From assembly GCA_049509915.1 (NCBI GenBank), contig JBEKZL010000049.1, forward strand, positions 1-60,067: a stretch of DNA of 60,067 nt, read 5' to 3'. The stretch comes from JBEKYD01 sp049509915. Lineage in GTDB: Bacteria > Acidobacteriota > Terriglobia > Bryobacterales > Bryobacteraceae. Below, piece by piece: positions 50,001 through 60,067 of this stretch; within the stretch, counting starts at the first letter, position 1, and each line of letters starts with the position of its first letter. The position numbers and the translations under genes are program-made. The notes under the pieces were generated by a model. The model was not told the origin of the DNA, did no database searches, and saw nothing but the letters and a program-made list of their open reading frames with translations.

Positions 50001-51126
50001 TGGACTAAGGCAACGTTCGTATCCGCAAGGTGTCGAATGGGATCCTCGCTACCATCGCCGGCGGGGGCAGTCCCACCGTCGCTGTTCCGCCGGTCGACGG
50101 GCCGGCTTTGAGCGCAACCCTCCATCGCCCCACCGGCGTCACGGTGGACGGCGCGGGGGACGTGTTCTTTACCGATCCCAGTTACCTGGTGTCCTTAAGT
50201 GATACTCGGGTTTACGAGATTATCGGCGGTTCTCTAGCCGCAGTAGCGGGAGATGTCACGGCGCTCGGCTTGAACCCCGGCGATGGCGGTTCCGCGAACG
50301 GCGTTCTGCTCGGCGATCCAACCGGAATTGCGGCCAGTCCCACGGGCAACGTCTACTTCTCGGATGCTTATTTCGACCGCGTTCGGATCCTCAACGGGGC
50401 TGGTACGTCGGACCTATCGATCTCATCCGGCGGAATTCTGAACGCTGCGAGCTTGACGCCCGGGCCGGTCGCTCCAGGAAGCATCGCCACCCTGTTCGGA
50501 AGTTTCGGCCCGGTTTCCCCGTCCCAGGCGGCGGGCGTGCCGCTTCCCACGGCTCTCACCGGACTTGCGATCCAGTTCCAATCGGGTGGCAGCATATATG
50601 CACCGCTCTTTTTTGTTTCGGCTGGACAGGTCAACGTCCAGGTTCCGTGGGAGCTTTCCGGGCCATCCGCAGCGCGGGTGAGTGAGGTGCTAAACGGCAC
50701 TATTGGTTCCTCTCAGACTGTTAGCCTGGCGCCGTTTGCGCCCGCAATTTTTGCGACGAACGGCCAGGGAACGGGGCAAGGCGTGATTGTGGACTCCGCC
50801 TATCAAACGGTCGACTCGTTGAATCCCGCAAGCCCGGAGGGACCGCGGTCCAGATCTTCTGCACAGGGCTGGGTGCGGTGACCGATCCTCCTCCGAGCGG
50901 AAGTCCGGCTTCGACGACCCTCCTCTCTCGAACCACTACGAATCCTACAGTCACGATCGGCGGGGTCGAAGCGGCGGTACTGTTTTCCGGACTGGCCCCC
51001 GGCACGGTGGGCGAGTACCAAGTCAACGTCCAGGTGCCAGCAGGGCTGTCGCCTGGACTAGCAATACCCGTCGCGATCGCCATCGGGGGCGCAGCCTCGA
51101 ATATCGTCACCATTGCTGTAAAGTGA
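47033..51126 (+). pseudogene. S53 sedolisin-type peptidase with NHL repeats and TIGR03437 domain, broken
   Basis: A coherent product spans three frames. It starts with a signal peptide (MGKNIAVILCFITLSLPNLAA), then the pro-kumamolisin domain (TSPDYHRWLTAQEFGARFG), then the catalytic domain with Glu/Asp in MLEAGADLEW, Asp in GSGDAGA and Ser in GFGGTSAST, then Ig- and fibronectin-like domains, NHL repeats (NVYVADAGNNRVRAI, IRKVAPNGIISTIAGG) and a TIGR03437 domain ending at 51126. Four lesions occur: a missing C near 47890-47895 (CCCCC), an extra G near 49675 (GGG), an in-frame TAA at 50006-50008 where YIVD-GNVRIRKV expects Tyr, and a missing C near 50834 (CCC). All catalytic residues are kept. 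As sequenced it cannot be made in one piece. Confidence 0.85.
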
Positions 51127-51528
51127 GGCGTGCTCCTCCAGCGCCGCACGCTGGAAAGGCGAGGTCGTACATGGCAGGCCTGAACGTCGTTGCCGCCCGG
51201 CCCGCGCCAGCCCAGCGCTTGGCGATTTTCGTGCCTCCGGTCGAATGAGGCGCCACCTCGGAGACAGCTCCCAGGCAGACAAGTTGCGCCACGGGCGAGA
51301 TGCGGCGTGGCGGGATTGCTCCTGCCGGGTCCGGTCGCTCAGCTTGGCGAGCTACTGCCAGGCCGGGGCATCTGCCATCCAAGTGGGAAGCGGAAGCAGC
51401 CCGTTTCGGAGTCACATCCATCGCGACAGACTTGGCCGCAGGCCGAGGGCCAGGCCGCGGGACTGCCCCACGAGGATTCCGGCGCTCTGTTTGGGCGTCT
51501 ATAAGTAAGCGTGTTAGAATCCGCTCCG
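51127..51528. other. Gene-free stretch between the S53 and GH31 genes
   Basis: About 400 bases. A long minus-strand frame covers it, but its product is Arg/Pro/Ala-rich with no recognisable domain and it overlaps both neighbours, so it is not called. Possibly decayed sequence. Confidence 0.4.
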
Positions 51529-54027
51529 ATGATTGCCCCGTCCGCGCTATCGACGCTCGGCGGCGTACCTGTACGCCCAAAACGATTGCTTCACCTGACA
51601 TTGCTTCTCTCCGCCTGTGCTCTGTGGCCTTGTCCTGTTCGGGCGGACTGGACGTCGCTCGCCAGTATGCCGCCGGCCCGGAACGTGGACGGCGGCGTGG
51701 AGTATCGGAACCAGCAGGGAATTGTGCAACTCACCGTGGCCGGACCCGGTACGGTTCGCGTGCGGTTCACTCCGGGTAAGGAGCTCGGCGCCGGCGATTC
51801 CTATGCCGTCCTGCCCGCCGCGGCGCAGCCGCCGAGAGCGGCATTCCAGTTCTCGAGCCAGGGCGCGGTGGACCGGTTACGCACGGATCTTCTGACGATT
51901 GAGATCGGCCGCAGCCCGTTTAGGCTCCGCTTCCTGGACGCCGCCGGACGCCTTTTCGACCGGGATACCGGAGCCATGGGCATGGCTTACGACCCGGAGG
52001 GCCGCGTTCGGGTATGGAAAGAGTTGGAGCCGGATTCGCATTTCTTCGGATTCGGCGAAAAAGCCGGATTGCTCGACAAGCGCGGCGGCTGGAACGGCGG
52101 CAGTTCGCTCGTTATGTGGAATTCGGACACTTACGGATACGACAACACCACCGACCCGCTCTACGACACGATCCCGTTTTTCATGACCTTGCGGAACGGG
52201 GTGGCGCACGGGACATTCCTCGACAACACTTCGTGGAGCAGTTTCGATGTCGGCCGCGAGAGCCCCAAATCGATCAACTTCGGAGCCGAAAGCGGGGAGC
52301 TGGACTACTACATCATTGCGGGGCCCTCGCCGGCCGACGTGTTGCGCCGGTATGCCGAGCTGACCGGGCCCATGCCGATGCCTCCGCTGTGGGCGCTCGG
52401 CTATCAACAGTGCCGCTACTCGTATTATCCGGATAGCCGCGTCATGGAAATCGCCAGGGGATTTCGAGAGCGGCACATTCCGGCGGATGCCATCTGGCTG
52501 GACATTCATTATATGGATGGCTACCGGATCTTCACCTGGGATCCGCGGCGCTTTCCGCATCCCGTCGAGATGATGCGGGACCTCGGGGATCTCCACTTCA
52601 AGACCGTGTCGATCATCGACCCTGGCGTGAAGCTGGATCCGGGCTACGCGGCATACGACAGCGGCGTGAAGGCGGGCGTCTTCGTGAAGAACCCGGACGG
52701 GAAACTTTACTCCGGCCGAGTGTGGCCGGGCGCGGCGGTGTTTGCCGATTTTACCGATGCGCCGGCCAGAAAATGGTGGGCGGACCGGATTGCCGAATTC
52801 GCGGCGAAAGGCCAGGCGGGCATTTGGGTGGATATGAACGAGCCTTCGATTTTCGATGGCCTCACCATGCCGGATGACGTGGTGTTCCACCGCGCCGGCG
52901 CGGCGGTGAGTCATGCCCGGATCCACAATGTTTTCGGCCAGCAGATGTCGCGGGCCACCCAGGAGGGGCTGCTTCAGCTTCACCCGGACCAGCGGCCCTT
53001 CGTGCTGACGCGGTCCACCTATGCGGGCGGGCAGCGATACGCGGCGGTGTGGACCGGCGACAACGTGGCCGACTGGCCGCACCTCGAGGACGGTCTGGGA
53101 ACCTTGCTGGGCATGGGGATCTCCGGGTTTCCTTTCGTGGGGAACGATATCGGCGGATTCAAAGATTCCGGGCCCGCCGACGCCGACCTGTTTACGCGTT
53201 GGATGGAGGCCGGGACCTTCTTCCCGTTCATGCGCGCGCATACGGTGCCGGAGGCCGCCAATAAAGAGCCCTGGGCGTTCGGCCCGGAGCACGAGGCCTA
53301 CAACCGGCATGCCATCGAGCGCCGCTATCGATTCCTGCCCTACATTTATAACTCCTTCTACCAGGCGTCGCAGACGGGAATACCGATCATGCGCGCGCTG
53401 CTGCTCCAGTATCCGGAAGACCCCGCCACCTACACCATCAGCGACGAATTCCTGGTCGGCCCGGACCTGCTGGTGGCGCCGATTCTTGCCCGTCAAACGA
53501 CCGCGCGCCAAGTCTACCTGCCGCGCGGCGCGTGGTACGACCTGAGAACGGACAAAGCCCTGGAGGGTGCGAAGCGGATCGATGTGGAAGCGGCGGAAGA
53601 CGACGTGCCGCTGTTCGTCCCCGAGGGCGCCATCCTGTTCCGGGCGCCGGTGATGCAATCGACGATGGAATGGCCCGCCTCCGAGCTGATCTTCGATGTT
53701 TTCTGCCACGGCGCCACCGACCGGGAATATTACGAGGACGATGGCAGCACGTTCGCGTATCGTCAACAGGGGTACTTCAAGCGCACCGTGTCGGTCCGGA
53801 CCGAAACCGGGGGCATAACCGTCACCCTGGGCGCGGCTCAGGGAAGCTTCACGCCGCAACACATCCGAAACACGGTCGTGCTGCACTTCGCCCATGCGCC
53901 GCGCGGTGTATCGCTGGACGGCCGGGACCTGGCGCCCGAGGCGATTCAGTTCGACCAGGCCCGATCCGTGCTGAGCCTCCAAGTCCCGCAATCCGGCGAG
54001 CAGCAGAAGATCGTGGTTCGCTGGTAG
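51529..54027 (+). CDS. GH31 family alpha-glucosidase/xylosidase
   Basis: An 832-residue secreted glycoside hydrolase of family 31. An N-terminal signal (KRLLHLTLLLSACALWPCPVRA) is followed by a galactose-mutarotase-like domain (residues about 40-260, with HFFGFGEKAGLLDKRGG) and the catalytic barrel. The nucleophile is Asp435 in GIWVDMNEPSIF; the acid/base is Asp511 in VWTGDNVADW. The C-terminal beta domains include DREYYEDDGSTFAYRQG-like sequence and end at VVRW. It would release glucose or xylose from alpha-linked oligosaccharides. ATG at 51529 is used; a GTG at 51511 is in frame. The gene is intact and separate from its neighbours. Confidence 0.94.
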   Translation: MIAPSALSTLGGVPVRPKRLLHLTLLLSACALWPCPVRADWTSLASMPPARNVDGGVEYRNQQGIVQLTVAGPGTVRVRFTPGKELGAGDSYAVLPAAAQPPRAAFQFSSQGAVDRLRTDLLTIEIGRSPFRLRFLDAAGRLFDRDTGAMGMAYDPEGRVRVWKELEPDSHFFGFGEKAGLLDKRGGWNGGSSLVMWNSDTYGYDNTTDPLYDTIPFFMTLRNGVAHGTFLDNTSWSSFDVGRESPKSINFGAESGELDYYIIAGPSPADVLRRYAELTGPMPMPPLWALGYQQCRYSYYPDSRVMEIARGFRERHIPADAIWLDIHYMDGYRIFTWDPRRFPHPVEMMRDLGDLHFKTVSIIDPGVKLDPGYAAYDSGVKAGVFVKNPDGKLYSGRVWPGAAVFADFTDAPARKWWADRIAEFAAKGQAGIWVDMNEPSIFDGLTMPDDVVFHRAGAAVSHARIHNVFGQQMSRATQEGLLQLHPDQRPFVLTRSTYAGGQRYAAVWTGDNVADWPHLEDGLGTLLGMGISGFPFVGNDIGGFKDSGPADADLFTRWMEAGTFFPFMRAHTVPEAANKEPWAFGPEHEAYNRHAIERRYRFLPYIYNSFYQASQTGIPIMRALLLQYPEDPATYTISDEFLVGPDLLVAPILARQTTARQVYLPRGAWYDLRTDKALEGAKRIDVEAAEDDVPLFVPEGAILFRAPVMQSTMEWPASELIFDVFCHGATDREYYEDDGSTFAYRQQGYFKRTVSVRTETGGITVTLGAAQGSFTPQHIRNTVVLHFAHAPRGVSLDGRDLAPEAIQFDQARSVLSLQVPQSGEQQKIVVRW

Positions 54028-54030
54028 GGT

Positions 54031-54666
54031 TCAACTGAGCTGTTTATAGCCGGGAGGGATCTGAAAGGTCGCCGGATGCGGCTCGGCGGTTTGGGCGGTT
54101 TTACAGACCGAGGTTTGCACGCCGAAACTGCCGCTGATTTTGGTCAGCACGGGCAGATGGGTCTTGGCACAGGTCCAGACCTCGGCCACCACGGGCATTG
54201 CCGGCGCCTTGGGCATGGCTGGCGCACCCGGCGCGGACGGCGCACCCGGCATGGATGGCGGCTTCGGGAGGGTCGGCGGTTGGACGGTGAATCGCTTACC
54301 CACGGCTTGAATCCCCTGGATGAAGCCGGTGCCCAATTCCTGCACGTTCATGGGGGGCATTTGGGCGGACGGCTTGGGGATAGCCATTCCCGGCATACCC
54401 GGTAGCGGCGGCGTGGCGCCTTTCGGTATGGGAAGTGTGTGGGCCACCATTTTGACGTGATCGAGCACAATCGCCTTCATGGCGCCGGGGTGGATGATGA
54501 CGGAGATGTTCCCCATGTCGACGCGCGTCTTGCCGTCCAGGGAACGCGTCATGGCGGAAGCCGATGGCGCCTGCGGCAGTTTCGCTCCGGGCGCCTGCAG
54601 CGAGGTCAGGCACTGCGCGCAAGCCGGCGGCAGGGGAGGAGTGGGGGTCTGCGCCATAGCAACCAC
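54031..54666 (-). CDS. Hypothetical protein, DUF4412-like, Pro/Met/Ala-rich
   Basis: A 211-residue protein with TRSLDGKTRVDMGNISVIIH and DHVKMVAHTLPIPKG in the first half, and AEVWTCAKTHLPVLTKIS and PATFQIPPGYKQLS at the end, resembling acidobacterial DUF4412-type exported proteins. The middle is low-complexity: PSMPGAPSAPGAPAMPKAPA. The expected signal peptide is not seen in this frame from the GTG at 54666, so the true start may be incomplete or the protein shortened. It is convergent with the GH31 gene, three bases apart. Confidence 0.55.
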   Translation of the reverse strand: MVAMAQTPTPPLPPACAQCLTSLQAPGAKLPQAPSASAMTRSLDGKTRVDMGNISVIIHPGAMKAIVLDHVKMVAHTLPIPKGATPPLPGMPGMAIPKPSAQMPPMNVQELGTGFIQGIQAVGKRFTVQPPTLPKPPSMPGAPSAPGAPAMPKAPAMPVVAEVWTCAKTHLPVLTKISGSFGVQTSVCKTAQTAEPHPATFQIPPGYKQLS

Positions 54667-54743
54667 AGAGTACCACTTTCCCAGCGGTGGAGAAGCCGGG
54701 ATTCGGCCGGCCGGTTGCGGGCGCGGCGAGGCTGTACCAGGAT

Positions 54744-56183
<1,440 letters not shown>

Positions 56184-56350
56184 ACCTTACCGGAGGATAA
56201 CTTCAATCCCATTGTACGCTGGTGACCCAAATTCTCCCCCTGCGTTGCGAATCTTCGAGCGAGTCGAAATGTATAAAAATTCACAGTTTCATGGGCCAGC
56301 GGGTACACCGGCCGAGCGCGTGCTAGGATAAAAACGGAAGCTCCCGCGAG

Positions 56351-57850
56351 ATGGCGTTGCGCGCACTCATCAGCTTGGCCAGACGGCGGCTGTTCTGGAA
56401 TGGGTTGGTTGCCGAGGGCGTGCGCGCGGCCAGCGTCGCATTGGGCGCGCCGATCCTACTTCTGATGATGGGCACCGGGGTGTTGCCGTGGGAATGGATG
56501 CTGCCGGTGCCGCTGGCAGCCGCGGCTTGGGCATTCCATCGGGCTTGGCGGCGGCGACCCTCCGCGTATAGCGCCGCCTGCACGGTCGACCGGCGGCTGG
56601 CGTTTGCCGACGCCCTTTCGACGGCGTTCCACTTCAGCCAGCCCGTCCATGCGCCCGTATCGGAAGAACTGCGCCAACTGCAGTTCGATCAAGCCGAGCA
56701 ACTGGCGGCGGCGGCGGATGCCAAGAGCGCCGTTCCGTGGGTAGTGCCGCGATCGATCTACGTTCTGCTGGCGTTGGTGGCCATGGCATCCGGACTTCTT
56801 GCCTTGCGCTACGGATTGAGTCGGCGTCTGGACCTGAGGCCGCCCCTGGCGCGCTTGATCGAGCGGGAACTCGGTATCGATGGCGCTCCGCAGCCGGTTG
56901 CCCGCGGTGGCCGGCCTAAACGCGCCGCGCCGACCGAGCCGGAACCTGCCTCCGACGCCGGCGTGGCCCATGACCAGACCGACGGCGCCGCCCAAGACGC
57001 CAATGTCGACGACGAAATCGCCCAGGCGCTGGGGAACCATCCCGATTCGAAACCGGGCGACTCGGCTCACCAGCAGGGCACTGCTCGTGCCTCTGGAGAC
57101 AAAGGCGAAGACGGCCCCAAGGGCCCCTCCGACCCGAATTCCGCAGAGCCCAATGAATCCGCCGAGGCGAGCCAGAAAGGCGGTTCCAAGGCGGGTGAGG
57201 CGCAGAAGCGTGACTCTAAGGAGAACGCCGGTGGCGATGGCGAAAACTCCAGTCTGCTCAGTAAAGTCAAGGATGCCTTCGAAAACCTGCTGTCGAAAAT
57301 GAAGCCGCAGCAGGGCAATCCCGGCTCCCAGGAGCAAAGTTCGCGCGATCAGGCCGGCCAGAAGCCCGGCAAAGGGCAGTCGAACACCGCTAAGCCCCAA
57401 TCCGCCCGGAGCGGACAACCTTCCGGTGATCGGCAGGAAGGTTCCCAAGATAGCCAAGCCGCCGAAGAATCCCCAAATGCACCCAACCCAGCGGGGAACG
57501 GCAGCGGGAAGAGCCAGGACGCACAGGTCAGCAGGCAGCCGGGTAGCGGTGTAGGTAGCCAGGAGGGCGATAAAGGCATCAAACAGGCTGAACAACTGGC
57601 TGCCATGGGCAAGATCACCGAAATCATTGGCAAGCGCTCCGCCAATCTGACTGGCGAGGCCACGGTAGAAGTGAAATCCACCACTCAGCAATTGCATACC
57701 CAATACGCACAGCGCAGCGCGCAGCACTCCCAAACCGGCTCTTCGATTTCGCGTGACGAGGTGCCGGTGGCGCTCCAAGCCTACGTCGTTCAGTATTTCG
57801 AGCGGGTTCGCCAGCAACCGGTACCAGCCGAGGCCGGAAAGAAGCCATAG
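56351..57850 (+). CDS. Membrane protein with long disordered region
   Basis: A 499-residue protein of unknown function. The N-terminal 160 residues have three hydrophobic segments (about 24-42, 49-62 and 134-155) with a conserved-looking soluble part, ACTVDRRLAFADALSTAF, between them. Residues about 175-415 are Ser/Gly/Gln/Lys-rich and likely disordered. The last 80 residues are more ordered (EQLAAMGKITEIIGKRSANL, DEVPVALQAYVVQYFERVRQQ). This layout recalls proteins encoded with MoxR/Bat genes in Acidobacteriota, but no such genes are nearby. It is divergent from the NtrC regulator, which may control it. Confidence 0.65.
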   Translation: MALRALISLARRRLFWNGLVAEGVRAASVALGAPILLLMMGTGVLPWEWMLPVPLAAAAWAFHRAWRRRPSAYSAACTVDRRLAFADALSTAFHFSQPVHAPVSEELRQLQFDQAEQLAAAADAKSAVPWVVPRSIYVLLALVAMASGLLALRYGLSRRLDLRPPLARLIERELGIDGAPQPVARGGRPKRAAPTEPEPASDAGVAHDQTDGAAQDANVDDEIAQALGNHPDSKPGDSAHQQGTARASGDKGEDGPKGPSDPNSAEPNESAEASQKGGSKAGEAQKRDSKENAGGDGENSSLLSKVKDAFENLLSKMKPQQGNPGSQEQSSRDQAGQKPGKGQSNTAKPQSARSGQPSGDRQEGSQDSQAAEESPNAPNPAGNGSGKSQDAQVSRQPGSGVGSQEGDKGIKQAEQLAAMGKITEIIGKRSANLTGEATVEVKSTTQQLHTQYAQRSAQHSQTGSSISRDEVPVALQAYVVQYFERVRQQPVPAEAGKKP

Positions 57851-57902
57851 CCGGCGTGCACCCTTAAGTCTTCCGCTGAACCAGCCGATTATTCCACTGG
57901 TT

Positions 57903-60067
57903 ATGCGAAGGCGGACTGTCGTAGTACTGAATCTTCTCGTACTGGTTTCCAAGCTGGCCGTCGCGCAGTCCCGTGTGCCTTTGACGTTCGAACCCAATCT
58001 GGGTCAGGCGAACACGGCGGCGGAATTTGTGGCGCACACACCCCAGTGCGCCGCCCAATTCGATCCCAGCGGGGTAACGCTCCGACGCGGCGGTGACACG
58101 ATTCGCATGGCTTTCGGCAACGCCAACCCGGCAACCCGTCTCAGAGGTCTGGGTCCTACCGGGGGTAGCGCGAACTATTTCATCGGCCCTAAAGCGAATT
58201 GGATCGGGGGAATCCCACTGTTCTTGGGGGTCCGCTACGCCGAGGTCTATCCGGGAATTGACGTGGACTTCCATTCGCCTGGCGGCTCTCCAGGAGAGTC
58301 CCCGAGCACGGAGCATGGCGGCGATCTGGAATACGATTTTCTGCTTGCCCCGGGGGCCAAGGTATCGGCCATCCGGTTAGTATTCAGCGGCATTCAAACC
58401 ACTTATCTCGACCGCGGAGATCTTGTCCTAAAGACAGCGCAGGGCGAGTTTCGACATCGCCATCCGCGCCTTTATCGGGAGAGAAACGGCAAGAGACTGG
58501 AAATCGGCGGCGGATATGTGCTTCGCGATTGGAATGAAGTTGGCTTCGAGGTGGCGCCTGGTTGGGCGGACAGTCCGATGGTCATCGATCCGGTGCTCAC
58601 GTATTCGACGTTCATGGGGGGCAGCGGCAATACCATGGCTTGGGCCCTGGCAGTCGATTCCGCCGACTGTATTTACCTGGCGGGAGAGACTCTACCCGTT
58701 GATTTCGGCGCCACATTCCAGGTTTCGGACTCAACCTCCAGCACCGATGCCTTCCTGGTGAAGATGAACTCCACCGGAACGGCCATGGTGTATGCCGCAT
58801 ACTTCGGTGGCACCGGGCGATCCTCGGCGCGCGGCGTGGCCGTCGACTCTGGCGGCAACGCCTACATAACGGGCTTTGCTTATTCCACAGATTTTCCCAC
58901 CACTGCGGGCGCATACCGCAGTTCGACGCTGGGAATGGCCGACGTTTTCGCGATGAAGGTCAATCCCACTGGTAGCGCTTTGGTGTACTCCGCTCTGTTC
59001 GGCGGCGCGGGGATCGATTTAGCCACCGGAATTGCCATCGATAGCTCTGGGAACGCCTACATTTCCGGGTCCACGGCCTCCTTGGCATTTCCGATTACCA
59101 ACGCATTCCAGTCCTCCTACGGTGGCGGCGTTCAAGATGCCTTTGTGACCAAAATCAACGCCACCGGTTCCGCCCTCCTCTATTCCACGTTTCTGGGTGG
59201 CACGGGCAACGACGTCGCCAACGGCATCGCGGTCGATTCGTCGGGTTCGGTTTACGTCGCGGGTTACACCGACTCGCTCAATTTTCCGGTCGCGAGCGCT
59301 CTATACGGCGCGCCCGCTGGACAGGGCGACGCTTTTGTGGCCAAGCTGACTCCGTCGGGCACCGGCTTGGTTTTCGCCACATATCTTGGTGGTAGCCAGG
59401 TTGACGTAGCCAGCGCCATAGCGATCGATTCGGTGGACGACGTGTTTGTAACCGGGACCACGCTCTCGACTGACTTTCCGGTTACCGCCGGAGCGTTCCA
59501 GACCGGTAACGCCGGTTCCTACGACGCTTTCGTTACCGAACTGAATTCTGAAGGGAGCGCTCTCGTCTATTCGACTTATCTGGGCGGTGAGGGCTCCGAC
59601 CAGGCCAATGCCATCGCTGTCCACAGCGACGTCGCCTACGTCGCCGGATTCACTTATTCGCACTACTATCCGGTGCAGGAGGCTCTCCAATCCGCCCTGG
59701 GCGGCGCCCAGGACGCTTTCGTCACCGTGATCGCCGCCGGCGGAGGCTCACTGGTCTGGTCGACCTACTTTGGCGGTCTCGAAGACGACCAGGCCAACGG
59801 CATCGCGGTCGACTCGTCCGCCAGTGCCTACATCGCCGGCTGGACGCTTTCTTCGAACTTCCCTGTCTCTGGAGGCGCTTTCCAGACGACCTATGCGGTC
59901 GAAAGCGGCTTCCTGGTGAAATTATCAACAACCACTGTAACGGCTGCGAACCCTTTGCAACTGGTTCCGGTCGCTCCCTGCCGCGTGATCGATACGCGCA
60001 ACGCGGACGGACCTCTCGGCGGGCCGTACATTGCCGGCGGCAGTACCCGCGCCATCCCGATCCCGTC
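57903..60067 (+). CDS. SBBP repeat beta-propeller protein (partial, runs off window)
   Basis: The first 721 residues of a secreted protein. After a signal peptide (MRRRTVVVLNLLVLVSKLAVAQ) comes a domain with LTFEPNLGQANTAAEFVAH and GSANYFIGPKANWIGGIPLF, usual before SBBP repeats, then about eight repeats of the type YSTFLGGTGNDVANGIAVD / YVAGYTDSLNFPV. The frame is open to the end, where a VAPCRVIDTRNADGPLGGP segment starts a further C-terminal domain. Such proteins are expanded in Solibacter. The end is outside the window. Confidence 0.92.
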   Translation, partial: MRRRTVVVLNLLVLVSKLAVAQSRVPLTFEPNLGQANTAAEFVAHTPQCAAQFDPSGVTLRRGGDTIRMAFGNANPATRLRGLGPTGGSANYFIGPKANWIGGIPLFLGVRYAEVYPGIDVDFHSPGGSPGESPSTEHGGDLEYDFLLAPGAKVSAIRLVFSGIQTTYLDRGDLVLKTAQGEFRHRHPRLYRERNGKRLEIGGGYVLRDWNEVGFEVAPGWADSPMVIDPVLTYSTFMGGSGNTMAWALAVDSADCIYLAGETLPVDFGATFQVSDSTSSTDAFLVKMNSTGTAMVYAAYFGGTGRSSARGVAVDSGGNAYITGFAYSTDFPTTAGAYRSSTLGMADVFAMKVNPTGSALVYSALFGGAGIDLATGIAIDSSGNAYISGSTASLAFPITNAFQSSYGGGVQDAFVTKINATGSALLYSTFLGGTGNDVANGIAVDSSGSVYVAGYTDSLNFPVASALYGAPAGQGDAFVAKLTPSGTGLVFATYLGGSQVDVASAIAIDSVDDVFVTGTTLSTDFPVTAGAFQTGNAGSYDAFVTELNSEGSALVYSTYLGGEGSDQANAIAVHSDVAYVAGFTYSHYYPVQEALQSALGGAQDAFVTVIAAGGGSLVWSTYFGGLEDDQANGIAVDSSASAYIAGWTLSSNFPVSGGAFQTTYAVESGFLVKLSTTTVTAANPLQLVPVAPCRVIDTRNADGPLGGPYIAGGSTRAIPIP

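Noticed and set aside
51107..51601. Minus-strand ORF between the S53 and GH31 genes
   Set aside because: Overlaps both neighbours, Arg/Pro/Ala-rich, no similarity recalled and no ribosome binding site.
51877..53991. Long minus-strand ORF (704 codons) opposite the GH31 gene
   Set aside because: Antisense shadow; Arg/His-rich translation without motifs.

Overview
The window looks like a chromosomal segment of a GC-rich acidobacterium of the Bryobacterales / Candidatus Solibacter type. The markers are two SBBP beta-propeller proteins, two genes carrying the C-terminal domain known as TIGR03437 (characteristic of Solibacter), a GWxTD-domain protein, a PEP-CTERM protein, a bacterial G1 glutamic peptidase and an S53 sedolisin-type peptidase. 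Coding third positions are mostly G or C, which creates many long antisense ORFs; these are left out. No rRNA, tRNA or CRISPR array was seen.

Layout. 1-4.1 kb: the 3' end of guaA, then a small accessory block (AAA ATPase plus DUF4276 protein, a small membrane protein, a DUF433/DUF5615 toxin-antitoxin pair), closed by a second, diverged copy of the guaA 3' end. This looks like an island inserted at guaA. 4.3-7.9 kb, minus strand: a frameshifted zinc-ribbon protein gene, a small hypothetical gene and a POT peptide transporter. 8.2-15.8 kb, plus strand: GWxTD protein, carboxypeptidase-regulatory-like barrel protein, amidohydrolase, DnaC-like ATPase and a TIM-barrel glycosidase-like protein. 16.0-25.3 kb: a complete tripartite RND efflux operon with one adaptor, two permeases and one outer-membrane lipoprotein. 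25.4-31.4 kb: PEP-CTERM protein, clpB, leuB and leuA, with a LysR regulator diverging from leuA. 32.8-42.2 kb: mixed metabolic genes, including a ferredoxin-methyltransferase fusion, glutamate decarboxylase, Gcr-type membrane protein, G1 peptidase, ferredoxin-like aldo/keto reductase and a redoxin. 42.4-60.1 kb: large secreted repeat proteins, a broken S53 peptidase gene, a GH31 alpha-glucosidase, an NtrC-type regulator, a disordered membrane protein and a final SBBP protein that runs off the window.

Three themes recur. First, lesions (frameshifts, a stop codon) are confined to accessory genes: DUF4276, the zinc-ribbon protein, a DUF4160/DUF2442 remnant and the S53 protein. Long housekeeping genes read cleanly, so decay is more likely than random sequencing error, although the five indels in the three large broken genes can each be repaired by changing one base in a short homopolymer. 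Second, intergenic spaces hold at least four kinds of palindromic or dispersed repeats, three of them with two or three copies in the window. Third, the most interesting candidate system is the ATPase + DUF4276 pair inside the guaA-bounded block, which resembles ATPase/Toprim-like defence pairs; its second gene is broken here.
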